The position numbers and the translations under genes are program-made. The notes beneath the pieces are model-generated. The model saw only the letters and a program-made list of their open reading frames with translations. It searched no databases and had not been told where the DNA came from. From Rhodanobacteraceae bacterium UBA703 (GTDB lineage: Bacteria; Pseudomonadota; Gammaproteobacteria; Xanthomonadales; Rhodanobacteraceae): 31,634 bases of DNA. The stretch lies in assembly GCA_002297645.1 (NCBI GenBank), contig DBMH01000130.1, positions 1 to 31,634 on the forward strand, read 5' to 3'. Shown here one piece after another: positions 24,862-31,634 of this stretch (the stretch's first letter is position 1; each line of letters starts with the position of its first letter).

Positions 24862-26148
24862 TCAGTCATCGCTCGAATCATTCCCTGGATCCAGTTCTTC
24901 CGGCCACCACGCAGGTGGCCATGTCCTCCATGACGGGACTGTCAGGCAGCGCTCCAGGAGTTCGTCCGCCGGATTGCGGCGAGACAATTCCTCCCGCACG
25001 ACGCGCACCCAGACGACCGCCCGCTCGTTCAAGGGCTCCCGGAGACCTGACGCCCTTTCTTCCATCCGATCCAGGAAGGCTTGCAACTGGCTGACGCGAG
25101 CATCTGCATCCATCACGAGGAAGGCCTGCTTCAACTGCTCGGCCCTGGCTTCCCTCTGCTCCTGCTTCCGCGCCTCGAGCGCCGCCGCTTCCTGCCTCTC
25201 CATCTCCCTCGCCTTCCACTCCCGGCGCAATTGTGGTTGCAGGCATGCCAGTTGGAAGGCAGTGCGCACGATCTCGTCGACCTGACCTTGCAGCTTCTCG
25301 CTGGTCCCCTTCCACTCCCTGCTTGCCCCGCGCTCCGTACCGGAGATGGTGAACGTGAAATTCCCCGATGGCCTCATTTCGTACTCGCTTGCCCAGGATC
25401 TTTCTTTCCTTCGTGCAGCAAACTCCTTGGGGGAAAGCCGGACGCGCCGGTGGCCTTCCGAGAACCTGATGGCAAGTACCTCTCCCTTGAAGTGCATCTC
25501 GACAACGGGAGCGGTAGGGGATTGGCCGGCGTGCGCAGCGGCCTCCCCTTCGCGCCGGACAATCTTCATGGCGCCCGCAGTCAGTCCACCCAGCACAGTG
25601 GCATGGAAGCGCAGGATCCAATCCATCGACTCCAACGCGGCATTGATGTCGAGGCATCCCTTCCGGACCAGGCTGTAGCGTCCATGCTGTTCCGTCGGTG
25701 GGGGCTCACCAGGTTTGCCGGAATGCCATCCTCTGTGCTTCCACGTCTCGATCAGCCTGGGAAGCTGGTCGCAATACCGCTGTGTGGCCTTCACCAGCGG
25801 GTGCGCCCGCTCGAGGTCCGTGGCAAACGCAAGCGGCGGCAGGTCCTGAACCAAGGTGGCCCGCTCCCGCAGCACTGCATTGCGCCGCTCTTCCTCTACC
25901 CTCTGCCGCGCAACTTCCTCCGGATCACGGGTCGCGAGCTGTACTGCGACATCCAGTTCTGGCGCTGGCAGGGGAATTCTTTGCGGATGCTGCCCTGCCT
26001 TGAGTTTGGCCCAGTGACCGCGCGGCGGAACCGGGATGGAGTGCCGGCGACAAGCCTTTGCCAAGCCGACATCCGATATCCCGAGTTCGGCCGCCAGTCG
26101 TGTCATCGGCACCGACCAGACCTTCTCGTACAGATCACTGCGCTTCAT
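24862..26148 (-). CDS. ICE-associated protein of unknown function, HTH-like N-terminus and coiled coil
   Basis: This protein of about 428 residues starts MKRSDLYEKVWSVPMTRLA. Its N-terminal part (LAAELGISDVGLAKAC, about residues 15-30) reads as a helix-turn-helix, followed by the Pro-rich SIPVPPRGHWAKLKAGQ. I know this N-terminus from hypothetical proteins in proteobacterial mobile elements, without a function. The middle (about residues 130-300) is a mixed domain with a long Gly/Ala-rich helix and strands including VVEMHFKGEVLAIRFSEG. From about 300 to 380 comes a highly charged coiled coil (EMERQEAAALEARKQEQREA). The tail is Trp/Pro-rich (SWRTWPPAWWPEEL) and ends in Asp/Ser. The start has GGAGG just upstream; ATG 26151 is an equal alternative. 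The frame extends upstream only to a TTG. Confidence 0.8.
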   Translation of the reverse strand: MKRSDLYEKVWSVPMTRLAAELGISDVGLAKACRRHSIPVPPRGHWAKLKAGQHPQRIPLPAPELDVAVQLATRDPEEVARQRVEEERRNAVLRERATLVQDLPPLAFATDLERAHPLVKATQRYCDQLPRLIETWKHRGWHSGKPGEPPPTEQHGRYSLVRKGCLDINAALESMDWILRFHATVLGGLTAGAMKIVRREGEAAAHAGQSPTAPVVEMHFKGEVLAIRFSEGHRRVRLSPKEFAARRKERSWASEYEMRPSGNFTFTISGTERGASREWKGTSEKLQGQVDEIVRTAFQLACLQPQLRREWKAREMERQEAAALEARKQEQREARAEQLKQAFLVMDADARVSQLQAFLDRMEERASGLREPLNERAVVWVRVVREELSRRNPADELLERCLTVPSWRTWPPAWWPEELDPGNDSSDD

Positions 26149-26225
26149 CATTCCTCCGGCCGTTAGGCATCCGGGAAGCAACTGGCTACTACTTGCTCAA
26201 TCGCATGTCCTATCCTCGGGAGCTC

Positions 26226-26915
26226 ATGTCCACCTGCCGACGTCCCCCCGCCTTGAGTAGCGGGTCGGTTTAGAGTCCGGAGTTACTTTAACTGCTTCGC
26301 GTAGGCGGCTGGTGTCAGCCCGCCCAGCGCCTTCTTCGGTCGCTCCTCGTTGTATTCCCGCCGCCAGCGTTCGATATCGGTGCGGGCGTGCAGCAGGCTG
26401 GGAAACCAGTGCTCGTTGAGGCATTCGTCGCGCAGGCGGCCTTTGAATGATTCGATGTAGGCGTTCTGGTTCGGTTTGCCTGGTTCGATCAGGCGCAGCT
26501 GCACACCGCGCTCGTGCACCCAAGCGATCATCGCCTTCCCGCAGAACTCCTTGCCGTTGTCGGTGCGGATCGTCTTGGGCAAGCCGCGAATGAGCCCCAG
26601 GCGGTCCAGCACGCGCGTCACGCCGATCCCGGAGAGGGCTCGTTCGACCTCGATGCCCACCGATTCATGGGTGGCGTCGTCGACGATGGTCAGGCACTTG
26701 AGGACGCGAGCGTCGGCAGTGCGATCGAACACGAAATCCATCGACCACACCTCGTTGGGCGCCGATGGACGACACAGTGGTTGGCGCTCGCTCACCGGCA
26801 CCTTCTTCCGCTTGCGCCGACGCACCTGCAGCCGCTCCTCCCGATACAACCGCTCCACACGCCGCTTGTGCCGCAAGGGACGGAAGCCAAATCGCGGAAA
26901 GGTTCGATTTTTCCT
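26226..26915 (-). mobile_element. IS3-family insertion sequence remnant
   Basis: The region holds the 3' two-thirds of an IS3-family orfB and the non-coding end after it, a G-rich run then ACGTCGG. orfA and the 5' end of orfB are missing on the right. The left boundary near 26226 is a guess from a TGTCCACC start; no matching partner repeat is present to confirm it. It separates two genes of unknown function inside the ICE. Confidence 0.65.
26283..26915 (-). pseudogene. Truncated IS3-family transposase OrfB
   Basis: From about RHKRRVERLYREERLQVRRR to the end the protein is a normal IS3 OrfB. It has the rve integrase core and a complete DDE triad: Asp in VWSMDFVFDR, Asp in IRTDNGKEF, and Glu in NAYIESFKGRLRDE. 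It ends KKALGGLTPAAYAKQLK. Upstream of RFGFR the homology stops; the HTH_21 region and all of orfA are lost. Compared with related proteins, the segment between RFGFR and HKRRVERLY also looks shortened by about a dozen residues. The open frame continues to 27098 through unrelated DNA, which does not resemble transposase. It is probably inactive. Confidence 0.85.
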
Positions 26916-27153
26916 TGCATTACATGGACTTGAAGAATCTACGCCGACATTAGCCAAAACATGACTTTGGCGTGAATTGGCATGATTTGGCGATGAAATT
27001 GCCCCAGATTTCCCCCAGGAAATCAGGCCGAAAACTAGCGCACAGCGCAGCATGTGTTGGCGTACTTTGCTGGCGTACGCCACGGCTTCCGGCGCCACAC
27101 CCTACCCTCAACGCGCCGACATAAGGTGCTAGAAACCGATCCGGCCTCAACAG
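26916..27153. other. Non-coding stretch with TTGGC repeats and palindromes
   Basis: No recognised gene lies here. Three copies of a TTGGC(A/G)TGA-like unit start at 26967, 26977 and 26987, exactly 10 bp apart. GCCAAA at 26953 and TTTGGC at 26966 form a 6-bp inverted repeat. GATTTCC/GGAAATC at 27007-27024 forms a 7-bp hairpin with a CCCA loop. GGCGTACGCC near 27074 is a perfect palindrome. This density suggests a regulatory or replication-type site, or the remains of a deleted gene's control region. Confidence 0.45.
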
Positions 27154-27924
27154 CTATTGGGCATCAGAAACTGCATCGAACTGTTCTCTCGCAGCCTCAC
27201 TGACCTTGCCAGGAAGGGTGGAGAACTTGTTTATTTCTTCTATATTCCAGATGCGCAGCCCTTCATCGCATTCAGATGTATATGACCCGTACACCTCTAG
27301 TGTACTTGGCACCAAAGCAATTAGCGCCGGTTCATATTTTGAGTCCTTTTCTCCGTCATACAACAACGAAAGGTTAAACCTCACCAGAATCGGAAGATCC
27401 GGAGGACTCACCTTTTGCGCGATCCTGATGGCAAAACGATCCGTATCCTTTGGCTTTACCACTTGCGACACTGATTTCTCAATCAATTCACAACCCCCAC
27501 TCAGAAGAAGGTCATACTCCCAAGTAATAGGTTGCATTGAATGATGAATACTCCTGTATTCCCTTGGAATAAAGCAATGGGTAATCTCCAATAGTATTTT
27601 TTTAATGTAGACTGGCTCATCCCCTACATTTCTAACCTTAATATCTGCGAATGGAAATCCATTCTCGGGGTCTAGAATTTCTACATCGACTATTTCCAGC
27701 CTCGCCGGCTTATCTGTACTTTTTGCATGAACATTGATGACATTCCCTGAGCCACCCACAGCCACAGCCACAGCCACCCCCTCACCCTCCACAGTGGCGT
27801 TCGACGGCACAGGCAAATCCTTTGTCTCTACCTTCTTTCCATTGTGCTTTCTCAATAGCGGAAGTATCGCAGCGACTATGACTGCCCCTCCGCCGATGAT
27901 TGCCGCCCCAATTGCTGCGTCCAT
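27154..27924 (-). CDS. A+T-rich, membrane-anchored cargo protein of unknown function
   Basis: This 256-residue protein begins MDAAIGAAIIGGGAVIVAAI, a single N-terminal transmembrane helix, then a basic turn (LRKHNGKK). A linker with VAVAVAV is encoded by CCACAG tandem repeats. The rest reads as one or two beta-sandwich domains (EIVDVEILDPENGFPFADIK, then VRNVGDEPVYIKKILLEIT) and an acidic C-terminus. I do not recognise a family. Base composition is far from its neighbours: 27541-27600 has 20 G+C in 60, while flanking genes are strongly G+C-rich, so recent transfer is likely. GGGGGAGGG precedes ATG 27924; ATG 27957 is an in-frame alternative. It lies alone between the IS remnant and the trb block, a usual place for ICE cargo. 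Confidence 0.8.
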   Translation of the reverse strand: MDAAIGAAIIGGGAVIVAAILPLLRKHNGKKVETKDLPVPSNATVEGEGVAVAVAVGGSGNVINVHAKSTDKPARLEIVDVEILDPENGFPFADIKVRNVGDEPVYIKKILLEITHCFIPREYRSIHHSMQPITWEYDLLLSGGCELIEKSVSQVVKPKDTDRFAIRIAQKVSPPDLPILVRFNLSLLYDGEKDSKYEPALIALVPSTLEVYGSYTSECDEGLRIWNIEEINKFSTLPGKVSEAAREQFDAVSDAQ

Positions 27925-28163
27925 CCCTCCCCCTCTTACGCTGAAACACCGATACATTGCAGTCTAGGACACTTGCTCAGTTCAGGCGGAATATGCGCCG
28001 ACCCAGGGGCCCTGGCCCCATTGCTCCGAAGTTGCGGTGATGTGCATGGTGGGGGATGGCCCAGCCTTGGGCACGACGGTGCAGCGCTTCCCCACGGGTG
28101 GCGGGTGACTAACCAACCCACTGGGCGTGGTTCATGGCCGCGATGTGCAACGCTCAGAACGAA

Positions 28164-28190
28164 GAACGCGCAGCTCGGGGCTGCGCGTTC
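28164..28190 (-). terminator. Hairpin after the trb block
   Basis: GAACGCGCAGC and GCTGCGCGTTC form a perfect 11-bp stem with a 5-nt loop, 26 bp after the DUF2274 stop. On the minus strand the stem is followed by TTCTTCGTTCT, a weak T-rich run. It probably ends the trbL-trbF-trbG-trbI-DUF2274 transcript. Confidence 0.6.
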
Positions 28191-28215
28191 GAGCGGATCT
28201 CGGAAACATGGATCG

Positions 28216-28461
28216 TTAACTTGGCTTCGGCATACGAGCCCTGCCGCAGTCCCCTTTCCTGAACCCCCGATCCGCCGCCATGAACGCCTCCAGCATGTGC
28301 GGGATCAACGTCACAGCGTCGACCGCCTCGCCATAGGCCTGCGCATGCAGCGCGGCGTAGCGGTCGAGATCGAGCTTGAGGTTCGCAGGGCACACGAAGG
28401 TCAGCTTGGTGGTCTGCGTGTCGGGCAGCGGCCCCAGGCGCAGCTTCTTCGGCATGCTCAT
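28216..28461 (-). CDS. DUF2274 family protein, trb-associated
   Basis: This 81-residue protein matches DUF2274, small cytoplasmic proteins found directly after trbI in conjugative modules. The pattern is LRLGPLPDTQTTKLTFVCPA, LDRYAALHAQAYGEAVDA and LIPHMLEAFMAADRGF. The first half resembles a ribbon-helix-helix fold; its function is unknown. The ATG at 28461 overlaps the trbI stop (ATGA), so it is coupled to trbI. It is the last gene of the block before a hairpin. Confidence 0.9.
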   Translation of the reverse strand: MSMPKKLRLGPLPDTQTTKLTFVCPANLKLDLDRYAALHAQAYGEAVDAVTLIPHMLEAFMAADRGFRKGDCGRARMPKPS

Positions 28462-29732
28462 CGGCTCGCTCCCTGGTCGAGGAACAGCGGCTGGTACGGC
28501 CGCAGCACGAGATCCCGGTTGACCAGGACGCGCACCGGCAGCCCCGGCCGCTCGGTCAAGGTCGGCTGGATGTTGAGGTTGCGCCGGGTCAGCTCCTGCC
28601 CGACCTGGTTCACGCCGTCCTGCAGGCTGTCGCGCCCGGCAACGATGACGCGGCTCCCTTCCTGACGGTTTTTCGGCGCAGCCAGTTCGGCGCCGATGCC
28701 GAGCAGCGTCGTCAGCGCCGCGCCGGCGACGACGCGCTTCCAATGCCAGTCAACGCCGTCCTCAAGGCCGGCGTAGCCGGCCGGATCGGTGCCGGCGAGG
28801 TTGTCGAGCGTGAGCGACGACGTGTCGGGCAGGACGATGCGGTTCCACACCACCTGCACGCGGCTCTGCCCGTAGCTCACCTGGCTGTTGTAGCGACCGA
28901 GGAGTCGCGAGCCCTGCGGGATCAGCAGGAACCGGCCCGTCGCCGTGTCGTAGACCGGCTCGGTCACGGTGGCGACCACGTCGCCCGGCAGGTCGGACTG
29001 GATGCCGGTCACCAGCGCGCCCGCGATCACGGTACCGGCCATCACCTGGTACGGCGAGATCGGCATCTGCAGGTCGCCGGCATTGCGGGTTTCGGTAGAG
29101 CCGCCTTTCAGGAACGCCTCCTTCTGGTCCTGCCGGTTCTGCGTCGCCGTCGGGTCCGCAGGCTGGGCCGCCTTCGAGGCCGTCCCGGCGTCGAGCGTAT
29201 CGAACGCCGCCATCGCACTGCTGCCCGCTGGCACGCCGGGCGCCGCCTGCGCCACCGAAGCGCCAGCGTGGTCCTGGCCCCCCGAGCGGAAGAACACCGG
29301 GGAAGCCGCCGCCGCGTCGGCTTCCTTGCTCAAGCTGTCCTCGGGATCGCGGCCTGGCGACGAATACGCCGCCGTCACCGGCTGGCGCGAGTTCACGATG
29401 GCCGGGCCGAGATCGCCCGGCAGTGGCGGCCCCAACTCCGGTACCTTCGGCGGCAGCTTGGAGTAGTCCGACGGCAGGCCATCCAGCCGTTCGGACTTCG
29501 AGACGCGATCGACGTTGTAGAGCTCGACCGGTTCGCTGGCCGCGCGCCGCCTGGGTTGCAGCGACCAGATCGCGGCACCGAGCACGGCGATCGACAGACC
29601 GCCGGCGAGGACGGCGAGCGTGCGCCGGTTCAGCCGCGTGACCGGACGCGGCTGGGTGCGCAGCGCCACCGCCTCGGGTGCCACCTTGCCCACGGGCGGC
29701 TTGGCGAGATCGGGCGTGTCGTCTTGGCTCAT
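28458..29732 (-). CDS. trbI: Conjugal transfer protein TrbI (VirB10-like)
   Basis: This 424-residue protein has a cytoplasmic N-terminus of about 35 residues, a transmembrane helix (TLAVLAGGLSIAVLGAAIWSL region) and a Pro/Ala-rich periplasmic linker to about residue 220. The VirB10/TrbI beta-barrel domain follows (SPYQVMAGTVIAGALVTGI, then LLIPQGSRLLGRYNSQVSYG, then RVQVVWNRIVLPD). It ends with VRVLVNRDLVLRPYQPLF. It bridges both membranes in the mating-pair channel. The ATG at 29732 overlaps the trbG stop and its own stop overlaps the DUF2274 start. The frame stays open to 30137, but that part is the shadow of trbG. Confidence 0.96.
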   Translation of the reverse strand: MSQDDTPDLAKPPVGKVAPEAVALRTQPRPVTRLNRRTLAVLAGGLSIAVLGAAIWSLQPRRRAASEPVELYNVDRVSKSERLDGLPSDYSKLPPKVPELGPPLPGDLGPAIVNSRQPVTAAYSSPGRDPEDSLSKEADAAAASPVFFRSGGQDHAGASVAQAAPGVPAGSSAMAAFDTLDAGTASKAAQPADPTATQNRQDQKEAFLKGGSTETRNAGDLQMPISPYQVMAGTVIAGALVTGIQSDLPGDVVATVTEPVYDTATGRFLLIPQGSRLLGRYNSQVSYGQSRVQVVWNRIVLPDTSSLTLDNLAGTDPAGYAGLEDGVDWHWKRVVAGAALTTLLGIGAELAAPKNRQEGSRVIVAGRDSLQDGVNQVGQELTRRNLNIQPTLTERPGLPVRVLVNRDLVLRPYQPLFLDQGASR

Positions 29733-30724
29733 GGCCGGCTCCTCGGCATGCCGTCCGTGCGCTCGATCCGCACCACGTCGCCCTTGTCGCCGCCCAGCCG
29801 CAGTTCGGCCGCGCCGAACAGGCGATCCACGATGTAGTACGGCGGGCGGAAGCGGTAATTGACGAGTTGCCCGCCGCCGTCCGGCCCGATCACGAACAGC
29901 GGCGGCAGCTCGCCCTGCGCGATGCCCGGCGGAAACTGGATGTAGACCTTCGCGCCGTCGTCGAACGCGCGCAGCGGCGCCCACGGCGGATGGCTGCCGC
30001 TGATCGCATAGCGGAAACGCAGGCTCTCCAGCGCGAGCCCGGAGTCGACCGGCGCGGCGGCGCTGGCCGCTTGCGCCTGGCGCTCTAAGGCCAGCATCCG
30101 GTCGCGCGGGTACTCCCAGGACACCGACGCCATCCACGTCTTCTCCGTCGAGGCCAGCTCCAGCAGGTAGGTGCGCCGGTTCGTGGTGATGACGAGGTTA
30201 GTCCGGAGGTCCGAGCGGATCGGCTTGACCAGCACGTTTACGCGCAGCTCGGCGCCGGTGCCGCTGGAGGTGTCGCCCACGATCCAGCGCACGGTGTCGC
30301 CGGCGGCCACCGTCACCAGTTCCTCACCGGGCTGGAGCGCGATCACGGTCACGCGGCCCACGGCCGCATAGACCTGGTACAGCGCGCCGTCGGTGAAGGG
30401 CCACACCTGGATCGCGTTGACGAACCCTTCCCGCGTGGGCGCGACACGCGCCTCGGCATTCGCGCGCGAGACGCGCACGGTCTCGTCGGCCGGCTCCGGC
30501 ACGGGCTTGGCCTCACCCGTTTCCGGCAGGGGCTTCAACTGCGCCGGCATCGGCAGCACCTTGGGCACGGCCACGACCTCGATCGGCTTCGGCGGCTCCC
30601 GCAACGGCTGCGCCTGCACCGGCTCGTCGAGCGAGATCACCGGCGGCGGCTTGCCGTGCGTGGCGCAGCCCGCGAGGGCCGCGAGGGCCAGCGTGGAAAG
30701 GCAACGGCGAAAGTAGGCATTCAT
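29729..30724 (-). CDS. trbG: Conjugal transfer lipoprotein TrbG (VirB9-like)
   Basis: This 331-residue protein has a lipoprotein signal peptide (LSTLALAALAGC, Cys at about residue 20). A Pro-rich linker follows, and the VirB9/CagX/TrbG domain runs from about residue 105 (AIQVWPFTDGALYQVYAAVG, then VIALQPGEELVTVAAGDTVR, then LVITTNRRTYLLELAS). The C-terminal part carries LRFRYAISG and GAKVYIQFPPGI. It forms the outer-membrane part of the type IV secretion core with TrbI. The ATG at 30724 overlaps the trbF stop, and its stop overlaps the trbI start. Confidence 0.96.
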   Translation of the reverse strand: MNAYFRRCLSTLALAALAGCATHGKPPPVISLDEPVQAQPLREPPKPIEVVAVPKVLPMPAQLKPLPETGEAKPVPEPADETVRVSRANAEARVAPTREGFVNAIQVWPFTDGALYQVYAAVGRVTVIALQPGEELVTVAAGDTVRWIVGDTSSGTGAELRVNVLVKPIRSDLRTNLVITTNRRTYLLELASTEKTWMASVSWEYPRDRMLALERQAQAASAAAPVDSGLALESLRFRYAISGSHPPWAPLRAFDDGAKVYIQFPPGIAQGELPPLFVIGPDGGGQLVNYRFRPPYYIVDRLFGAAELRLGGDKGDVVRIERTDGMPRSRP

Positions 30725-31425
30725 GGCTTGGCTCCTCCGGACACGTCCAGTTCGCGGCTCCACGACAGGCCGTTGACGTAGATGCCGAGCGGGTTCCTGC
30801 GCAGGCGCTGCTCGGTGCGCGGGGTCTGCAGGACGATGGAGAGCACCGCAGTCCAGCGCTCGATGCCGGCCGGCGCGCCGTTGACGAAACGCTGCTCGGT
30901 CCAGCGCACGTTGAACGACGCGTCGCTCGCGCGTACGACGCTCCCGATCTGCACCGTCACCGACTCCTTGCCGATGCGCGCGAACGGGTCGTTCACCCGG
31001 GCGTAGTCGTTGAGCACGGCGGCGCCCTTGTCGGTGGTGTAGTCGTACGCCTCGAGCCAGTCCTGCCGCACGACGACCGGGTCGACCGACAGCGAGCGAA
31101 CCAGCGTGATGAAGTGCGCCAGGTGGTAGGCGATCTGCGCATCGTCGGGGCGGTACGGCGTCGCCGCCTCGCCCACCGCGCGTACCTGCCCGCGCGAGTC
31201 CACCTCCACCACGTAGGGCGTGACGATGGACTGCGCCGAACGCCACACCAGCCCGCCCGCCATCAGCAGCGCGAGCGCGAGGCAGCCGAACGCCATCAGT
31301 CGCCAGTTCCTCGCCTGCACGCGCGCCGAACCGAGGCGCTCGTCCCACGCCTGGGCCGCGGCCTGGTACGGCGTGGCCGGCGGCGGCGAAAGGGCGTAGC
31401 GCACCCACGGTCGCTTGAATCGCAT
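30721..31425 (-). CDS. trbF: Conjugal transfer protein TrbF (VirB8-like)
   Basis: This 234-residue protein has a short cytoplasmic N-terminus (FKRPWVRYALSPPPATPYQ), one transmembrane helix (about residues 43-60) and a VirB8-like periplasmic domain (VTPYVVEVDSRGQVRAVGEA, then YDYTTDKGAAVLNDYARVND, then FNVRWTEQRFVNG). VirB8-type proteins nucleate the secretion channel at the inner membrane. GGAGGA precedes the start at 31425, located just after the trbL stop. Its end overlaps trbG by 4 bp. Confidence 0.96.
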   Translation of the reverse strand: MRFKRPWVRYALSPPPATPYQAAAQAWDERLGSARVQARNWRLMAFGCLALALLMAGGLVWRSAQSIVTPYVVEVDSRGQVRAVGEAATPYRPDDAQIAYHLAHFITLVRSLSVDPVVVRQDWLEAYDYTTDKGAAVLNDYARVNDPFARIGKESVTVQIGSVVRASDASFNVRWTEQRFVNGAPAGIERWTAVLSIVLQTPRTEQRLRRNPLGIYVNGLSWSRELDVSGGAKP

Positions 31426-31437
31426 GGTCGGTCCTCC

Positions 31438-31634
31438 TCACGTATCGGAATCGCGCAGGCTCGGGCCCGCGCTCGAACTGCCGCCATCGCCGCTGCGCAG
31501 CGTGTGCGCGGCGACCGTCGCGGCGTGCGCGATCTGCTGGCGGCGATGAAGGCGTCTGGCCCATGCGGGCTGCGACGCTTGGCCGGCGGCTCCGCCATCG
31601 GCCGGTGTAGCCCCGCCCGCGGCGGCCTGGCCCG
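31438..31634 (-). CDS. trbL: C-terminal end of TrbL (VirB6-like), cut by window edge
   Basis: Only the last 65 residues are in the window, as an open minus-strand frame ending at a TGA 12 bp before the trbF start. The sequence GQAAAGGATPADGGAAGQ, then QPAWARRLHRRQQIAHAATV and AAHTLRSGDGGSS, resembles the low-complexity cytoplasmic tail of TrbL proteins. TrbL is always placed directly before trbF in trbBCDEJLFGI operons. TrbL is the polytopic inner-membrane channel subunit. Position and tail agree, but no membrane helix is visible in this fragment. Confidence 0.8.
   Translation of the reverse strand, partial: GQAAAGGATPADGGAAGQASQPAWARRLHRRQQIAHAATVAAHTLRSGDGGSSSAGPSLRDSDT

Noticed and set aside
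27757..27776. CCACAG tandem repeat as a possible CRISPR or VNTR locus
   Set aside because: It has only about three units inside a coding frame, giving Val-Ala repeats. There are no spacers. No CRISPR array or cas gene was seen anywhere in the window.
22573..31634. A second copy of the tRNA-Leu 3' end (attR) in the window
   Set aside because: I found no repeat of the T-arm and acceptor sequence on either strand, so the other end of the element must lie outside.

Overview
This is a G+C-rich chromosomal segment of a gammaproteobacterium. The gene content fits the Lysobacterales/Xanthomonadales, perhaps Rhodanobacteraceae: an rnr-rlmB pair, a pstSCAB-phoU operon, a KPN_02809-type zinc peptidase, a medium-length Cys-type PHB depolymerase, and a secreted beta-propeller protein ending in IFRDGFDGG. 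The taxon is an inference. No rRNA or other marker gene is present to confirm it.

Positions 1-22487 look like resident chromosome. First come minus-strand genes: a truncated secreted protein at the left edge, an MgtC/SapB membrane protein, and a YcaQ/AlkX-type DNA glycosylase coupled by an ATGA overlap to an exported M61 aminopeptidase. A large plus-strand Asp-box beta-propeller protein diverges from the peptidase and is followed by a 266-bp element bounded by a perfect 26-bp inverted repeat. Next are an intracellular PHB depolymerase, a DoxX membrane protein, a DUF4349 lipoprotein, an exported cyclophilin, a SRPBCC-ArsR pair with a large dyad in its leader, a zinc metallopeptidase, RNase T and an FmdB zinc-ribbon protein. 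The phosphate operon pstS-pstC-pstA-pstB-phoU follows. It is preceded by three 11-bp-spaced Pho half-sites, carries a strong hairpin between pstS and pstC, and ends at a clear intrinsic terminator. The convergent rnr-rlmB pair closes this part.

From tRNA-Leu(CAG) at 22488 onward the DNA is accessory. A tyrosine integrase starts directly after the tRNA and its terminator. Further on are an AlpA-type regulator with a possible 52-aa leader ORF, a 428-aa protein of unknown function, a broken IS3-family transposase, and an A+T-rich membrane-anchored protein of unknown function. A minus-strand conjugation block follows: trbL (cut by the window end), trbF, trbG, trbI and a DUF2274 gene, four of them chained by ATGA overlaps. 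The simplest reading is one end of an integrative and conjugative element (ICE) inserted at the tRNA 3' end, continuing beyond the right edge.

The parts least explained by known families are the 266-bp nested-palindrome element, the two unknown ICE proteins, the 10-bp-periodic TTGGC repeats beside the IS remnant, and the C-terminal IFRDGFDGG tail.
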